Below, one piece after another: positions 18,701 through 27,800 of a stretch of 64,000 nt of DNA (position 1 is its first letter; every line of letters begins with the position of its first letter). Source of the stretch: Longimycelium tulufanense. GTDB lineage: Bacteria; Actinomycetota; Actinomycetes; Mycobacteriales; Pseudonocardiaceae. Below the pieces are notes generated by a model. The model was given only the letters and a program-made list of their open reading frames with translations. It did not search any database and had not been told where the DNA came from. The translations under genes were made by a program, and so were the position numbers. Where the stretch lies: contig NZ_BMMK01000014.1 in NCBI RefSeq assembly GCF_014645795.1, positions 62,001 to 126,000 on the forward strand, written 5' to 3'.

Positions 18701-19922
18701 TTTCTCCCCGGCCGAGGCCGACGAGCTGCGCCGGGCGATGGGCGCCAAACGCTCGACCGAACGCATGTCCCGCCTGCGGGGCCGACTGTTCGAGGGCATG
18801 GCGGCCAACGGCATCACCGGAGAGCTCGCCGAGCGCATCTACACCAAGCTGCTGGCCTTCGCGAACTTCGGCTTCCCGGAAAGCCACGCGTTGAGCTTCG
18901 CGTTGCTGGTCTACGCCAGCTCGTGGTTCAAGCTCTACTACCCCGAGGCGTTCTGTTCCGCGTTGCTCCGCGCCCAGCCGATGGGGTTCTACTCACCGCA
19001 GTCGTTGATCGCGGACGCCCGCCGGCACGGGGTCGAGGTGCGTGGCCCGGACGTCAACGCCAGCCTCGACTACGCGACCCTGGAACCGGTCGAGGCGACG
19101 GGACCGGATCCCCTGGTGGCGGAGGTGGCCGCACGCCGCCGGGCCGCCGCCGACGGCACCGCGCTACGCACCGGCGACGGGAGGAAGGTCATCGCTGTGC
19201 CCCGGGAACAACGGGAGCCGCGGGCGATCCGGTTGGGGCTGGGCACCGTGCGGGGAATTGGGGAGGACCTGGCGAAGCGGATCGTGGCCGAACGCCGGCA
19301 GAACGGGCCGTACCGGGACATGGTGGACATGGCGCGCCGGGTGCGGTTGACGACGGCCCAGGTGGAGGCGTTGGCCACGGCAGGGGCGTTCGGCTGCTTC
19401 GGGGTGTCCCGGCGGGCGGCGTTGTGGGCCGCGGGCGCGGTGGCGGCGGAGCGGCCGGATCGGCTGCCGGGTACGGCGGTGGGCGTGGCGGCCCCGCCCC
19501 TGCCGGGCATGGACGAGATCGAACTGGCCGCGGCCGACGTGTGGGCCACCGGGGTGTCGCCGACGAGCTTCCCCACGCAGTTCCTGCGGGACCGCCTGAA
19601 CGCCCTGGGCGCGGTCCCGGTGACGCGGCTGTCCGAAGTCCCGAACGGGAGCCGGGTCCTGGTCGGCGGAGCGGTGACGCACCGGCAGCGCCCAGCGACG
19701 GCCGGCGGGGTCACCTTCCTCAACCTGGAGGACGAGACCGGCATGGTGAACGTGGTGTGCACACCCGGGCTGTGGGCCCGCTACCGCAGGGTGGCCCAGA
19801 CCAGCTCCGCCCTGCTGGTGCGTGGTGTCCTGGAGCGCGCCGAGGGGGTGACCAACATCCGGGCGGATCGCCTGCAACACCTCGACCTCCGCGTCCCCTC
19901 CAAGTCCCGCGACTTCCGCTGA
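15798..19922 (+). CDS. dnaE2: Error-prone DNA polymerase III alpha subunit DnaE2, with a long N-terminal insertion
   Basis: A 1374-residue C-family polymerase; relatives are about 1080-1100. It starts with the DnaE2 signature MGWNNPPVSWSEFERALSG and GDGGDSPAWTRRRARY. About 240 residues of low-complexity sequence follow (roughly residues 52-294). Then come the PHP domain (YAELHCHSNFSFLDG, residue 297 on; ALTDHDG), the polymerase core with catalytic aspartates in PDIDIDIESDRREE, the finger segment and the C-terminal OB fold (VLVGGAVTHRQRPATAGG). It synthesises past DNA damage with ImuB. The ATG start is preceded by GAGAGAGACGG. Chromosomal order imuA'-imuB-dnaE2 and the SOS box at 11706 argue for LexA control. 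Confidence 0.96.
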   Translation: MGWNNPPVSWSEFERALSGRSVPRDERYPGDGGDSPAWTRRRARYVPPATSARPRTRSAVPGDQQAGSNDVAHDSVEGQQAEEKGKTANPRPAPRTEEPQGGSNGGSECPRAGENQGARDPGSRAGVGELSQECVDIAGQGAAAGVPTDSRAAASTAETCDNPADPGAGSDEGTGDRQARAVADSRGRPSVGAAGSCVRSGTPDSPAGVGAGDPFEPGADTAHQPATSEATVTPHAGANTATKSPTRPNADATVLHALPGTEATGPHTATPFPAASKSAANLLSRRSATLSTPSLGYAELHCHSNFSFLDGTSHPEELVEEAARLELEAIALTDHDGVYGVVRFAEAAAALGVRTVFGAELSLGLSTPQNGVPDPEGNHLLVLARDPEGYARLCRAITAAQFRGEEKGRPVYHWDDLVSQAGGHWLVLTGCRKAAVRSALAAEGPAGAARELDRLIESFGKDNVVVELTHHGQPTDDERNDLLAALATTAGLSTVATTAAHYASPARHPLATALASVRARRSLDEMDGWLPPSSTAHLRSAAEMAARFARYPGAVARAAELGRECAFDLRLVAPQLPPFRVPPGYNEDSWLRELTMRGAAERFGAPEENPRAYQQIEHELATIERLGFPGYFLVVHDIVQFCRNNNIFCQGRGSAANSAVCYALGITHVDAVRYELLFERFLAPERDGPPDIDIDIESDRREEVIQYVYRRYRRDRAAQVANVITYRARSAIRDMAKALGYSPGQQDAWSKQIDRWGPIQRSTEDTDIPEHVVALADQLEGFPRHLGIHSGGMVICDRPVGEVCPVEWARMPGRTVLQWDKDDCAAVGLVKFDLLGLGMLSALHYAVDLVNEQHGVRVDLGRLDLTDPAVYDMLCQADTVGVFQVESRAQMATLPRLRPREFYDLVVEVALIRPGPIQGGSVHPYIRRRNGQEEPKIDHPLLERSLRKTLGVPLFQEQLMQMAVDVAGFSPAEADELRRAMGAKRSTERMSRLRGRLFEGMAANGITGELAERIYTKLLAFANFGFPESHALSFALLVYASSWFKLYYPEAFCSALLRAQPMGFYSPQSLIADARRHGVEVRGPDVNASLDYATLEPVEATGPDPLVAEVAARRRAAADGTALRTGDGRKVIAVPREQREPRAIRLGLGTVRGIGEDLAKRIVAERRQNGPYRDMVDMARRVRLTTAQVEALATAGAFGCFGVSRRAALWAAGAVAAERPDRLPGTAVGVAAPPLPGMDEIELAAADVWATGVSPTSFPTQFLRDRLNALGAVPVTRLSEVPNGSRVLVGGAVTHRQRPATAGGVTFLNLEDETGMVNVVCTPGLWARYRRVAQTSSALLVRGVLERAEGVTNIRADRLQHLDLRVPSKSRDFR
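15960..16670 (+). repeat. Low-complexity, repeat-like insertion in dnaE2
   Basis: This stretch encodes Ala/Gly/Ser/Thr/Asp/Pro-rich sequence with scattered Cys and no predicted fold. Words such as GATCCGG recur at irregular 30- to 60-base spacing (for example near 16156, 16290 and 16393), resembling the imuB insertion in style. It lies between the conserved N-terminal motif and the PHP domain and keeps the frame. Confidence 0.5.
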
Positions 19923-20158
19923 CTCCGGACGAGGAAGAACGGGCCCGAACCCACCGGACCGCGAGTGGCCACGAGTGAACCGGCTGGTAGTGGCCGCGCG
20001 GCCCCGGGGCGTTCGGCCCTGACCGTTCGCACGGCGGCCGTACTGTGCGGAGCCGGCGACGGTGGCGTTGCCGACGCCTCCACCGGATGGTGTCCCAGTT
20101 GCGATGGCCATCCCCCTCCAGGAGGAGGTTGCTCCCGGCCGGGTCCGGACGGCGCGCC

Positions 20159-20164
20159 TACCAT
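20159..20164 (+). promoter_or_regulatory. -10 box of a leaderless transcript (universal stress gene)
   Basis: TACCAT lies six bases before the GTG at 20171, placing the transcript start at or next to the start codon. No convincing -35 was identified. Confidence 0.45.
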
Positions 20165-20170
20165 CGGGGC

Positions 20171-20623
20171 GTGCCACCCTCCTCGCTCGGGTTCGAGATC
20201 GGCAAGGTCGGCGTGGGCGCCATCGTCGTCGGGATCGACGGCACCCCGTCGAGCGGCAACGCCGCGGCCTGGGCCGCGGGCCTGGCCAGCCGGGAACGCG
20301 CACAGCTCGTGCTGGCGTACGTCGAACCGGTCGGTGGCGCCGCGTACTGGGCGCCCTCCGGGGTGGCGGTCGCCGCCGAGACCGCCACCGAGCTGGTGGA
20401 CGAGCTGCGTGCCGAGCTGGAGCGGTCCCTGTCCAACTCCGACGTCGCGTGGGAACTGCTGCACCTTCGCGGCGACCCGGCGAGGATGCTGGAGAAGGTT
20501 GCCGACGAACGCCGCGCCGACTGCATCGTGGTCGGACGCTCCCGGCACAGTGGCCGCTTCCTCGGCTCGGTCCCGAAGACCCTGGTCACCGAGGCCGTCC
20601 GCCCCGTCGTCGTGGTGCCCTGA
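20171..20623 (+). CDS. Universal stress protein family protein
   Basis: A 150-residue single UspA domain. The N-terminal strand VGAIVVGIDGTPSSGNAA carries the usual Asp, and the C-terminal ATP-loop region reads CIVVGRSRHSGRFLGSVPKT. The loop is a degenerate form of the ATP-binding G2xG9xG(S/T) motif because the second Gly is replaced, so ATP binding is uncertain. It ends AVRPVVVVP as in most USPs. The GTG at 20171 was chosen because a TACCAT -10 box lies six bases before it and the protein then starts at the usual family length. The gene stands alone between dnaE2 and the TNT cluster. Confidence 0.85.
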   Translation: MPPSSLGFEIGKVGVGAIVVGIDGTPSSGNAAAWAAGLASRERAQLVLAYVEPVGGAAYWAPSGVAVAAETATELVDELRAELERSLSNSDVAWELLHLRGDPARMLEKVADERRADCIVVGRSRHSGRFLGSVPKTLVTEAVRPVVVVP

Positions 20624-21015
20624 GCACGAGGTGGTCACCTCGGCCCGCGAGAACGGTTCTGCTGGAAGAAGAAGCGGGGAAAGGAGCCGTAGGCTCAATT
20701 TCACGGCCTGTTCATGGTTCGGACAGGCGGGTGCGGACAAGGACTCTCGCTTCGGTGCCCCCCGCGTGGAAATGCTCAGGACCTGGTTTCCGCAGCTTGT
20801 TGCAGGACACGGATGAACGTGCGCTGGCGTGTGGTGCGGCGCCGGGGATTCCTCGAGAGATCGGGTGCGGATGGGGGCCGGATACCGGGGTAAAAGCGGC
20901 TCGGCAGGCGGCGGCATTGTAGGTCGAGATCAAGCAGCGGACCGCTCCGGTCCTTCGGTGTAGCGAGCCGACGTCCCATGGAAATGATGTTCTGGTCCGA
21001 GGCAACGGGCCGGCA
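20624..21015. other. Gap between USP gene and TNT cluster
   Basis: About 390 bases at the 3' sides of two converging genes. I see no supported gene, no strong hairpin and no T-tract. Confidence 0.4.
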
Positions 21016-22551
21016 TCAGTAGGGGCGCGGATAGCCGGGAAGAAGCATCAGGCAACCATCCATGACCAGCTCGTTCAATGCCACCGGTAACACGTAGGCG
21101 GTCCCACCCCCGGGCTGGCCGAACCACGGGATCGCCGTCCCCGACAAGACTTCCACCGGCCTTAGTAGCCGATAGGCGTGATACGGCAACCCGAACCAGT
21201 CCGGCGGTAACGACCGCATCGCGAAAGGTGTGCCAGCGGCGTAGACAACATTCCCGTCGTCCATCCCGAACCGGTCGATCTCCGCTCCTGTCGGCAGCAC
21301 GATCCGCCGCCGGTCGCGGTAAAGATCAAGCGGCGGTTCGCCGGACAACGGCTGGATCACCTGCCCGGTCGCACCATGCTGCCCACCGCCCCGCGCCGCT
21401 CGCGCACGCACCCGAGCCGGCACCGAACCAAACAGCACGACACCAAGCAGAAAGGCGGCAGCATCGGCCACATCGCGGAACCGGAGTAGCCGCGCCGGCT
21501 CCTGCCCTTCCGATCGGCTCACCACCCACTCGGCACCGCGACGCACGAGGAACCACACGCCCTCGGCGGTCTCGCCAATCCGGTACGCCTCGGGCGGCAC
21601 GCCCAGCTGCACCAACCGGTTCCGCAGCGCCTGGAACACCGACTCCTCGTCGACTCCCGTCTCGAACCTGTCCCCGTCCGACTCCGGTTCACCCAGCCAA
21701 CCCAACACGACTCCCACGGCATGCAGGGCCGGCTGATCCACCGCAGGCACAACGAAATCGTTCTTCCGAGCGTGGGCGACCAGCTCAGGCTCTGGCGGAA
21801 CACCGTGCTGCCGCAGGTAGTAAGCAACGCTCGCGGGCCAGATCCAGGTCCCGTCGGTGTGGAACGCACGGGGCACGACAGCGGGCCCGCCGGGAGAGAG
21901 CGGATCCACCTCCGGACCAGCCCCGGCCCGAACAACCGGCGCGCCGGAGAGATAGTCCAGGAGCGGCATCCGGTCACCCGGGGGCACGGCGGGCCGGTCA
22001 ACGACCGGCCGCCCGGTCGCGTCAGTCCCGTCGAACGGCTGCGCGATCCGGAACGGCGAACTCGCCGCCGGCCCCTCGATTCTTCGTAGCAAGCCAACTT
22101 TCCGGACCAGCCACGCGGGAACGTGCTCCGGCGCACGCGGGAACCTGCGGAAGTCCTCCCGATACGCGTCCGGCCCGACCGGTGACTGCCAGTCGGGCTC
22201 GTGGTCGCGATCCAGCTCGACCTTCGGATCCGCGCCCCGGCTCACCGCGACCCGCGCCGTGAACCACGCGCCGACATCGGGGCGATACGTGATCTCCCGC
22301 AGCCGGTCCAACAACTCCCCACACGCGGGGGACGGCCGGAACTGCACGGGAACCCCGCCCCGCCGGGTGGCCGTCACCAGGTCGCTGCCCAGCCTGCCCA
22401 CCCGGCGCGAAACCAGGTCCAGCTCCTCCCATTCCGGCGGAGCCTCCTGGCCGGCCACCTCGACGAGACGGCGCAGCAGGCCCCATCCCCGCTCGCCGAG
22501 CTCGTCCACGGGCCCGCCCCAACCGGCCGGCTCCCGCTCGTCATCGGCCAT
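21016..22551 (-). CDS. YezG-like / TNT (NAD+ glycohydrolase) multidomain protein A
   Basis: A 511-residue protein with four parts. Residues ~1-150 resemble the YezG/DUF600 immunity fold (PPEWEELDLVSRRV, GAWFTARVAV, DRDHEPDWQSP). Residues ~170-290 are a shared domain with FHTDGTWIWPASVAYYLRQH. Residues ~295-375 are a second shared domain (VWFLVRRGAEWVVSRSEG to AAAFLLGVVLFG). Residues ~395-508 form a TNT domain: EIDRFGMDDGNVVYAAGTPF, SLPPDWF, YHAYRLLRPV, WFGQPGGGTAYVLP. TNT of M. tuberculosis CpnT cleaves NAD+, and the Gln in FGQPGGG and the His in YHxY are present here. No signal peptide is visible. ATG 22551 follows GGAGG. It is last of five co-directional genes. Confidence 0.8.
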   Translation of the reverse strand: MADDEREPAGWGGPVDELGERGWGLLRRLVEVAGQEAPPEWEELDLVSRRVGRLGSDLVTATRRGGVPVQFRPSPACGELLDRLREITYRPDVGAWFTARVAVSRGADPKVELDRDHEPDWQSPVGPDAYREDFRRFPRAPEHVPAWLVRKVGLLRRIEGPAASSPFRIAQPFDGTDATGRPVVDRPAVPPGDRMPLLDYLSGAPVVRAGAGPEVDPLSPGGPAVVPRAFHTDGTWIWPASVAYYLRQHGVPPEPELVAHARKNDFVVPAVDQPALHAVGVVLGWLGEPESDGDRFETGVDEESVFQALRNRLVQLGVPPEAYRIGETAEGVWFLVRRGAEWVVSRSEGQEPARLLRFRDVADAAAFLLGVVLFGSVPARVRARAARGGGQHGATGQVIQPLSGEPPLDLYRDRRRIVLPTGAEIDRFGMDDGNVVYAAGTPFAMRSLPPDWFGLPYHAYRLLRPVEVLSGTAIPWFGQPGGGTAYVLPVALNELVMDGCLMLLPGYPRPY

Positions 22552-22629
22552 GCCCGCCACCTCCGCCCGCCAAGGCGACCCGACGCCTCGAACGGGCCCG
22601 ACCGTAGGCCGTTGGCGGTCAACGACGCG

Positions 22630-24861
22630 TCAGCGGCCGTCGTCCGGATCCACCTCCGGCCACCTCACGTCGGCCCTCGCCGCACCGTCGTCGCCAGCCA
22701 TGGCACCGGGACCGTCGCCGTCGGCGAGTACCGCCCCGAGGAGATACCGGCCCGCGGCCTCGCAGTCGGTGAACGCGGCCCGTCCGTGCTGCTCGCCCTC
22801 CCGGGCACAGAAGACCACCCACTCCTGGTCTTCGGCCAGCAGGCACCAGGCACCGTCGGCGACCTCGCGGATCCGGTACCGCTGCGGATCGGCGTCCCAC
22901 ACGACGAGTAGCCGTTGCAACTCACGCAACACCGGGGAACCGGTGCTGGGCGGGGGAGCAGAACGCCGGTCGAACGCCCGGGTGGGCTTGGCCGCCTCCT
23001 CCGGCTCGATCCACCGGCTCGCCGTGTCCGACGCATCCACGCTCTGCGGCGAGGAATCGACCAGCTGCGTCGGCGTCTCGGCGCGGCGGGCGGCAGAGTC
23101 GGAAGGAGCAGCAGCCGACTCCGCGGACCGCTGCTCCCGAATCCCTGGCCCGAACCAGGTCGTCGCCGCTTCGCCGGCTGCGGCCGACGGCTGGTCGGGC
23201 GGCACCGACCCGGGCTCGACCCTTCCCCTCTCGACCGCCGAAGGCGCCAGAACCGTGGTAGGCGGGATCATCGAGGACGGTTCCGCGTTCCGGTTCTCCG
23301 CCGGTGCCCAAGGCCGTTCACCGGTCCCGGCAGCGGGCTGCCGCGGCCGCCGGTCGAGGTGCGCGTGCGCTGCCGCCAATGTCGCCTCGTCGACGGCGGG
23401 CGGCTCGAACCGCTGCTGCACGATGTGCTCGATCAGCGCCGGATCGGGCGGAACCCCGTGCTGCCGCAGGTAATAGGCCACCGCGGCGGGCCAGACCCAG
23501 ACGCCGTCGGTGTGCAGGGCCAGCGGAACCGCGTTCGGTCGCTGGTCCAACAGGTCGATCTCGAAGACATCGGACGACCGGACAACCGGCGCGCCTTCCA
23601 GGTAGGCCAGCAGCCCGGGCACCATGTCGGGCGGAACCGGCCGACGCCGGACGACGGGACGCCCGTCCGGCCCCTGGCGGTCGAAGGTGCGCGCGTTGCG
23701 GAACCGTACCGGTGGTACCGGTGCACCCACCCCCATCCGCGATGCCACCTGTTGGGGTCGCACGTCCTCCCTCGGAGGTTCCGGGTCCACCCCAGTGGGC
23801 TCGCCGTTACGCGATGCCACCGCGTTCGCCGGCCTGGCCTCCGGCAGCGGCCCGGACGGCCGCCCAGTGACCCCGGCCCCCGAGGAGGGAACCTCGTTGT
23901 CACCGGTCGGCCCCCCGAAGGGATCCATCGACGCCGTGTTCGACTCCGCGAGCGCATCCGGCATGTTCGTACTCAACGTCGCCAGTGTGTCCGATGCGTT
24001 GAGTTCGATCCGCGCCACGGCCGTCTCCGGCCCATTGCCCGAGCCGGCAGGCGGATACACGGTGGTGGCGCTCGACCCGTCGAGCGGCCCTCCCGCATCG
24101 ACGTGCTGTCCGGTAAGAGGATTCGCCATGGTGCTGCCTGGCGCTCCGGGCGGGTTCGCGGGATGAAAACCCGGCCCGCCAAAAGGATCAGCACCGTTCA
24201 TGCCCGACCGGGATCGCGGGTCCACGTTGGTGATCGTCGTTCCCGTCAACGGATCTGTCGGACCAGCACCCGACGCGCCGAACGGATCCGTCGCGCCGAC
24301 GACCGACGTGGCCAGCGGATCTGTCGGGCCCATGCCAGATCCGGCAAAAGGCTCCGCCGTGCCCATGCCAGATCCCCCCAGTTGATCTGCCGTGTTGGCA
24401 CCCGACCCCGCGGGCTGCGCCTCGGAAGCCTCCCTGGCGGCCCGCTCCCGCAACCACCGGGGAGTACGGTCCGGCAGCCGCGGGAAGGCCCGCAGGTCCT
24501 CACCGAACGCGGTCGCCGGCGGCGGGTTCTGCCAGTAGGGCTCGTTGTCGTAGTCGAACTCCGAGCCCATCCGGCCATCCGCCTGGACCTGGAAGCGCGC
24601 CGTGAACCACGCGCCCGTGTCCGGGGCGTGCATGTTCCGCCGCAGCACGACACACATTTCCACCACCTGGACCGGTGGCGGCAACGGGAGCGCGGCACCG
24701 TCGGCCAGCACGACGGACGTCGACAACTCGACATGCCGGCCCATGATCCGGAACTCGGCCACCACGTACCGCCACTGCCCGGGCGCGGCACGCAGCAGTG
24801 TCTGGGCGATCTGGTCGAGCAGGCCCTGTTGTTCGACCACCTGCTGGGTAGATGGCGGCAT
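22630..24861 (-). CDS. YezG-like multidomain paralogue B, without a TNT domain
   Basis: A 743-residue paralogue. Residues ~1-140 are YezG-like (APGQWRYVVAEFRIMG, DTGAWFTARFQV, FDYDNEPYWQNP). Residues ~152-280 are 11-residue repeats of the type GxTDPFxxSGM. Residues ~388-500 carry the shared domain with LHTDGVWVWPAAVAYYLRQH, and residues ~630-705 the second shared domain (AWCLLAEDQEWVVFCAREG to AGRYLLGAVLA). The protein then ends in a short acidic tail, exactly where paralogues A and D continue into TNT. It may be a cognate regulator or immunity partner, or a toxin that lost its warhead. The ATG follows GAGGATCTCGGC. It lies 33 bases after paralogue C and 78 bases before paralogue A. Confidence 0.75.
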   Translation of the reverse strand: MPPSTQQVVEQQGLLDQIAQTLLRAAPGQWRYVVAEFRIMGRHVELSTSVVLADGAALPLPPPVQVVEMCVVLRRNMHAPDTGAWFTARFQVQADGRMGSEFDYDNEPYWQNPPPATAFGEDLRAFPRLPDRTPRWLRERAAREASEAQPAGSGANTADQLGGSGMGTAEPFAGSGMGPTDPLATSVVGATDPFGASGAGPTDPLTGTTITNVDPRSRSGMNGADPFGGPGFHPANPPGAPGSTMANPLTGQHVDAGGPLDGSSATTVYPPAGSGNGPETAVARIELNASDTLATLSTNMPDALAESNTASMDPFGGPTGDNEVPSSGAGVTGRPSGPLPEARPANAVASRNGEPTGVDPEPPREDVRPQQVASRMGVGAPVPPVRFRNARTFDRQGPDGRPVVRRRPVPPDMVPGLLAYLEGAPVVRSSDVFEIDLLDQRPNAVPLALHTDGVWVWPAAVAYYLRQHGVPPDPALIEHIVQQRFEPPAVDEATLAAAHAHLDRRPRQPAAGTGERPWAPAENRNAEPSSMIPPTTVLAPSAVERGRVEPGSVPPDQPSAAAGEAATTWFGPGIREQRSAESAAAPSDSAARRAETPTQLVDSSPQSVDASDTASRWIEPEEAAKPTRAFDRRSAPPPSTGSPVLRELQRLLVVWDADPQRYRIREVADGAWCLLAEDQEWVVFCAREGEQHGRAAFTDCEAAGRYLLGAVLADGDGPGAMAGDDGAARADVRWPEVDPDDGR
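24022..24408 (-). repeat. 33-bp (11-residue) tandem repeats in paralogue B
   Basis: About eleven degenerate 11-codon units with consensus G-x-T-D-P-[FL]-x-G-x-x-[GMV]. Examples are GTAEPFAGSGM, GPTDPLATSVV, GATDPFGASGA and GPTDPLTGTTI. They form a flexible linker between the YezG-like domain and the rest of the protein. Confidence 0.75.
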
Positions 24862-24894
24862 GCCGAGATCCTCGAAGGTCGTGGGGAAGCGGGC

Positions 24895-27800
24895 TCACCG
24901 GGGTGCCGGTGGCCGCGTGGTCGCGGCGTCGATCTCCACCAGCACGCCCTCGGCGAGCAACTCGCCCACGGGCTTGGGGAGGACGTAGGCGGTCCCGCCA
25001 CCGGGCTGGCCGAGCCACGGCACGGCCGTTCCGGTGACCACCTCGACGAACTGCCGCAGCCGGTACACCCGGTACCGCCGGCGCGCCCAGTGCCCGGGCA
25101 GCGAACGCTCCCGGTACGGGGTGGCGGCGGCGTAGACGACGTTGCCCGTCGCGGTCCCGAACCGGTCCACCTCGGTGTCCGGCGGGAGCGTGGCAATCCG
25201 CTTGTCCCGGTACAGGGCCAGCGGCGGCTCGCCCGGCAACGGCAGGACGGGCCACACCTCCTCTGCGGTAGTGGGTTCGGTGTTCCTGGCGCGCCGTCGA
25301 CCCCCGGTCCCTGCGGGAGCCCGCGGGACACCGGACGCCGGCGGCCGTTCGTCCGCAGGGTCCGATGCCGCGCGCCGTCGACGCGGTCTCGCCCCCGCAA
25401 CGGGTGGCTCCGCCGGAACGCCCGGCGGAAAGATGGGCTCCGACCGGAGCAGCGTTTCCTCACGCTCCACCGGGGAATCCGGTTCCTTCGCGCCGTGGGA
25501 AGGACCGGAACGCCTGCCCGGCAACGGATCGGTCTCCGGGATGAAGCGGTGCTTTTCCGGCGGTACTTCCGAATTCTCCAGGGACGGTTCCACTTCGAGG
25601 TCCCCTTGCCGACGGGAGTTCCGTTCCGCAGAAGATACCGCCCGGTCCGGTGCCGGGACCTCGTTCGGGGTGGAATCAGCCCCCGGTTCGGTGAAACCGA
25701 CGGGCGAAGTGAATGCCTGTTCTCCCTCCGGAACACTGGATGATGGTCCTGGCGAACCGGATGGTGGTGCGTCCGCTACCTCGCCCGAGCCGGTGATGCC
25801 GAGGGAATCCGGCGCCCGATCCACGGGTGGCCACGCGTGCCGACCGGCGCTGTTTTCGTCCGCGGCGGCAGGGGACGTTTCACCGGGCTGGCCGGGGAAG
25901 GAACCAGCATGCGGAACCGAGGCGGTCTCCCGGCCACCGGGACGCTCCGCCGACAGGGAGAGCGACGTCTCGGGATCGCCTGGTACGGCAGAAGAAACGC
26001 CACGCGCATCGCTGGACGGGAGCTCCGGATGATCATCGTGTGCCGCATCCGGGTCGCAAGGCCGGTCGGACGTCCCGGTTGCCCCTGTCCCTGATGGGAA
26101 GCGTGGCGTCGGCGGGTCGAACAGCTCCGCGTGTCTGGACGACAGCCGCTCGGGATCGGATGCGGGACTCTCCCGGGCCAGGTCCTCGGAGAAGGCCGCT
26201 GCACGATGCGTAGGCCGCTCGTCCGGTTCCGTGGCCGAAATGCTCTCGTCCGCCGCATCGCGCGATCCGGAACCCCCGGCGTGCGCCGGATCCGTGAAAA
26301 CCTCGGGTGTTGAAGGTTGCCCTGCGGAAGGAGCCGCCGAAGTGCTCTCCGCGGGCATGCGGATTCCCGGGTCCGCCGGTGTTTTCTCGGTCAGCCGCTC
26401 GAAAGGGGTGGTCAACTCCGAGCCGGATTCGGGGAAGGCAGGCGTGAAAGAGGGGGTGACCGCCGCCGTGCCCGAACGGCCGTCCGCGGAATCGGCGGCG
26501 GGCCCACGTGAAATGTCGGGCCGCTCCGCGGGGTGGAGTTGGTCGCGATCCCCGGCCCCGCTGGCCGGAGTGGGTTGCTGCTCCAGGGAATGCTCGGCCA
26601 CGGAGTCGAACTGTCCGGTGGCCTGCGACCCTCCGGTTTGAGAGCGTTCCTGCAATGCTGGAAGGCCTGCCGCTGCCTCGAATCGCCCAACGGGCTGGGA
26701 CCCCCCGGTGGGAGCGGGCTCGGGCATCGCGGGACGGTCCGTCCGCGGGTCGAACCTTCCGTCTGGGTCGGCGCGGTGGGCTCGAGTGCTCTCGTGCGCC
26801 GCGGAACGCTCGGCCGCCGGCTGGAATCGTTCGGCGGCGTCGGTCCCGCCGGCCGGAGCAATGTCCTGCGTTGCCGGGCGCTCGGCTACCGGGTCGAACT
26901 GCCCGGTGGACTCAGCCCCACCGGCAGCACTCTGCCGCACCGCGGACGGCTCCGCCGGTGGGTCGAACCGTCCGGCGCGTTCGGGAAGGGCGTTCTGGAC
27001 GCCAGCGGCGCTGTCCGGCCGGCGCAGCCCGGCCAGCCAGGCCGGCAGCCGGTGCTCGGGAAGGGGAAAAAGCCGCAGCTCCTCGGCCACGTCCCGGACC
27101 GTGGGAGGGCGGCCCCAGCGCGGCTCCTCCTCGTGGTCGAACCCGACGCTGACACCACCGTCGGCGGTGATCCGCAGGCGCGCCCGAAACCACGTCCCCC
27201 TGCCCGGCTCGTACATCCCCGAGCGCATCCGCAGAAGGGCGAGGGCGACCGGCCGCGGCATCTCCAGCGGCCGGGCCGCGCCCGCCTCGTCGACCGCGTC
27301 CAGCCCGAACTCGGTGTGGTACCCCACGACCTGGGCGATCGCCCGCAGCCGGTGCCACCCCGGCGGCGCCAGCTTCCGCAGTTCCCCGGCGATCCGGCCG
27401 AGCAGGGCGCGCTGTTGGGGTTCGTTCAACGGGCCGGTTTCGGGGATCGCGACCGTCGCCCCACCCGCAGCCGGCGCAGCCTCACCAGCCGGTACGGCCT
27501 TGCCCGGTACGGACACATCACGGGAGGCGGCGACCTCGGGCGGGGCGGACGTGCTCCGCGAAGAAGGTGCCGCGGGCAAGGCCGGCGCGTTCCCGGATGC
27601 AAGGAGCTCCGGCGCACCGGGCGTGTCGGGAGCGGCCGGCGGCTCACCTGGTCCGCCGGTGCCATCCACCTTGCGGCGCAGCCACTCCGGCGTGGCCGCC
27701 GGATCCCGCGGGAACCGGGCCAGGTCCGCCGCGTAGTCGGCCGCGGTGGGCTCCTCGGAGTCCCACCGCGGCTCCTCGTCCAGCTCGTAGCGGAACCGGG

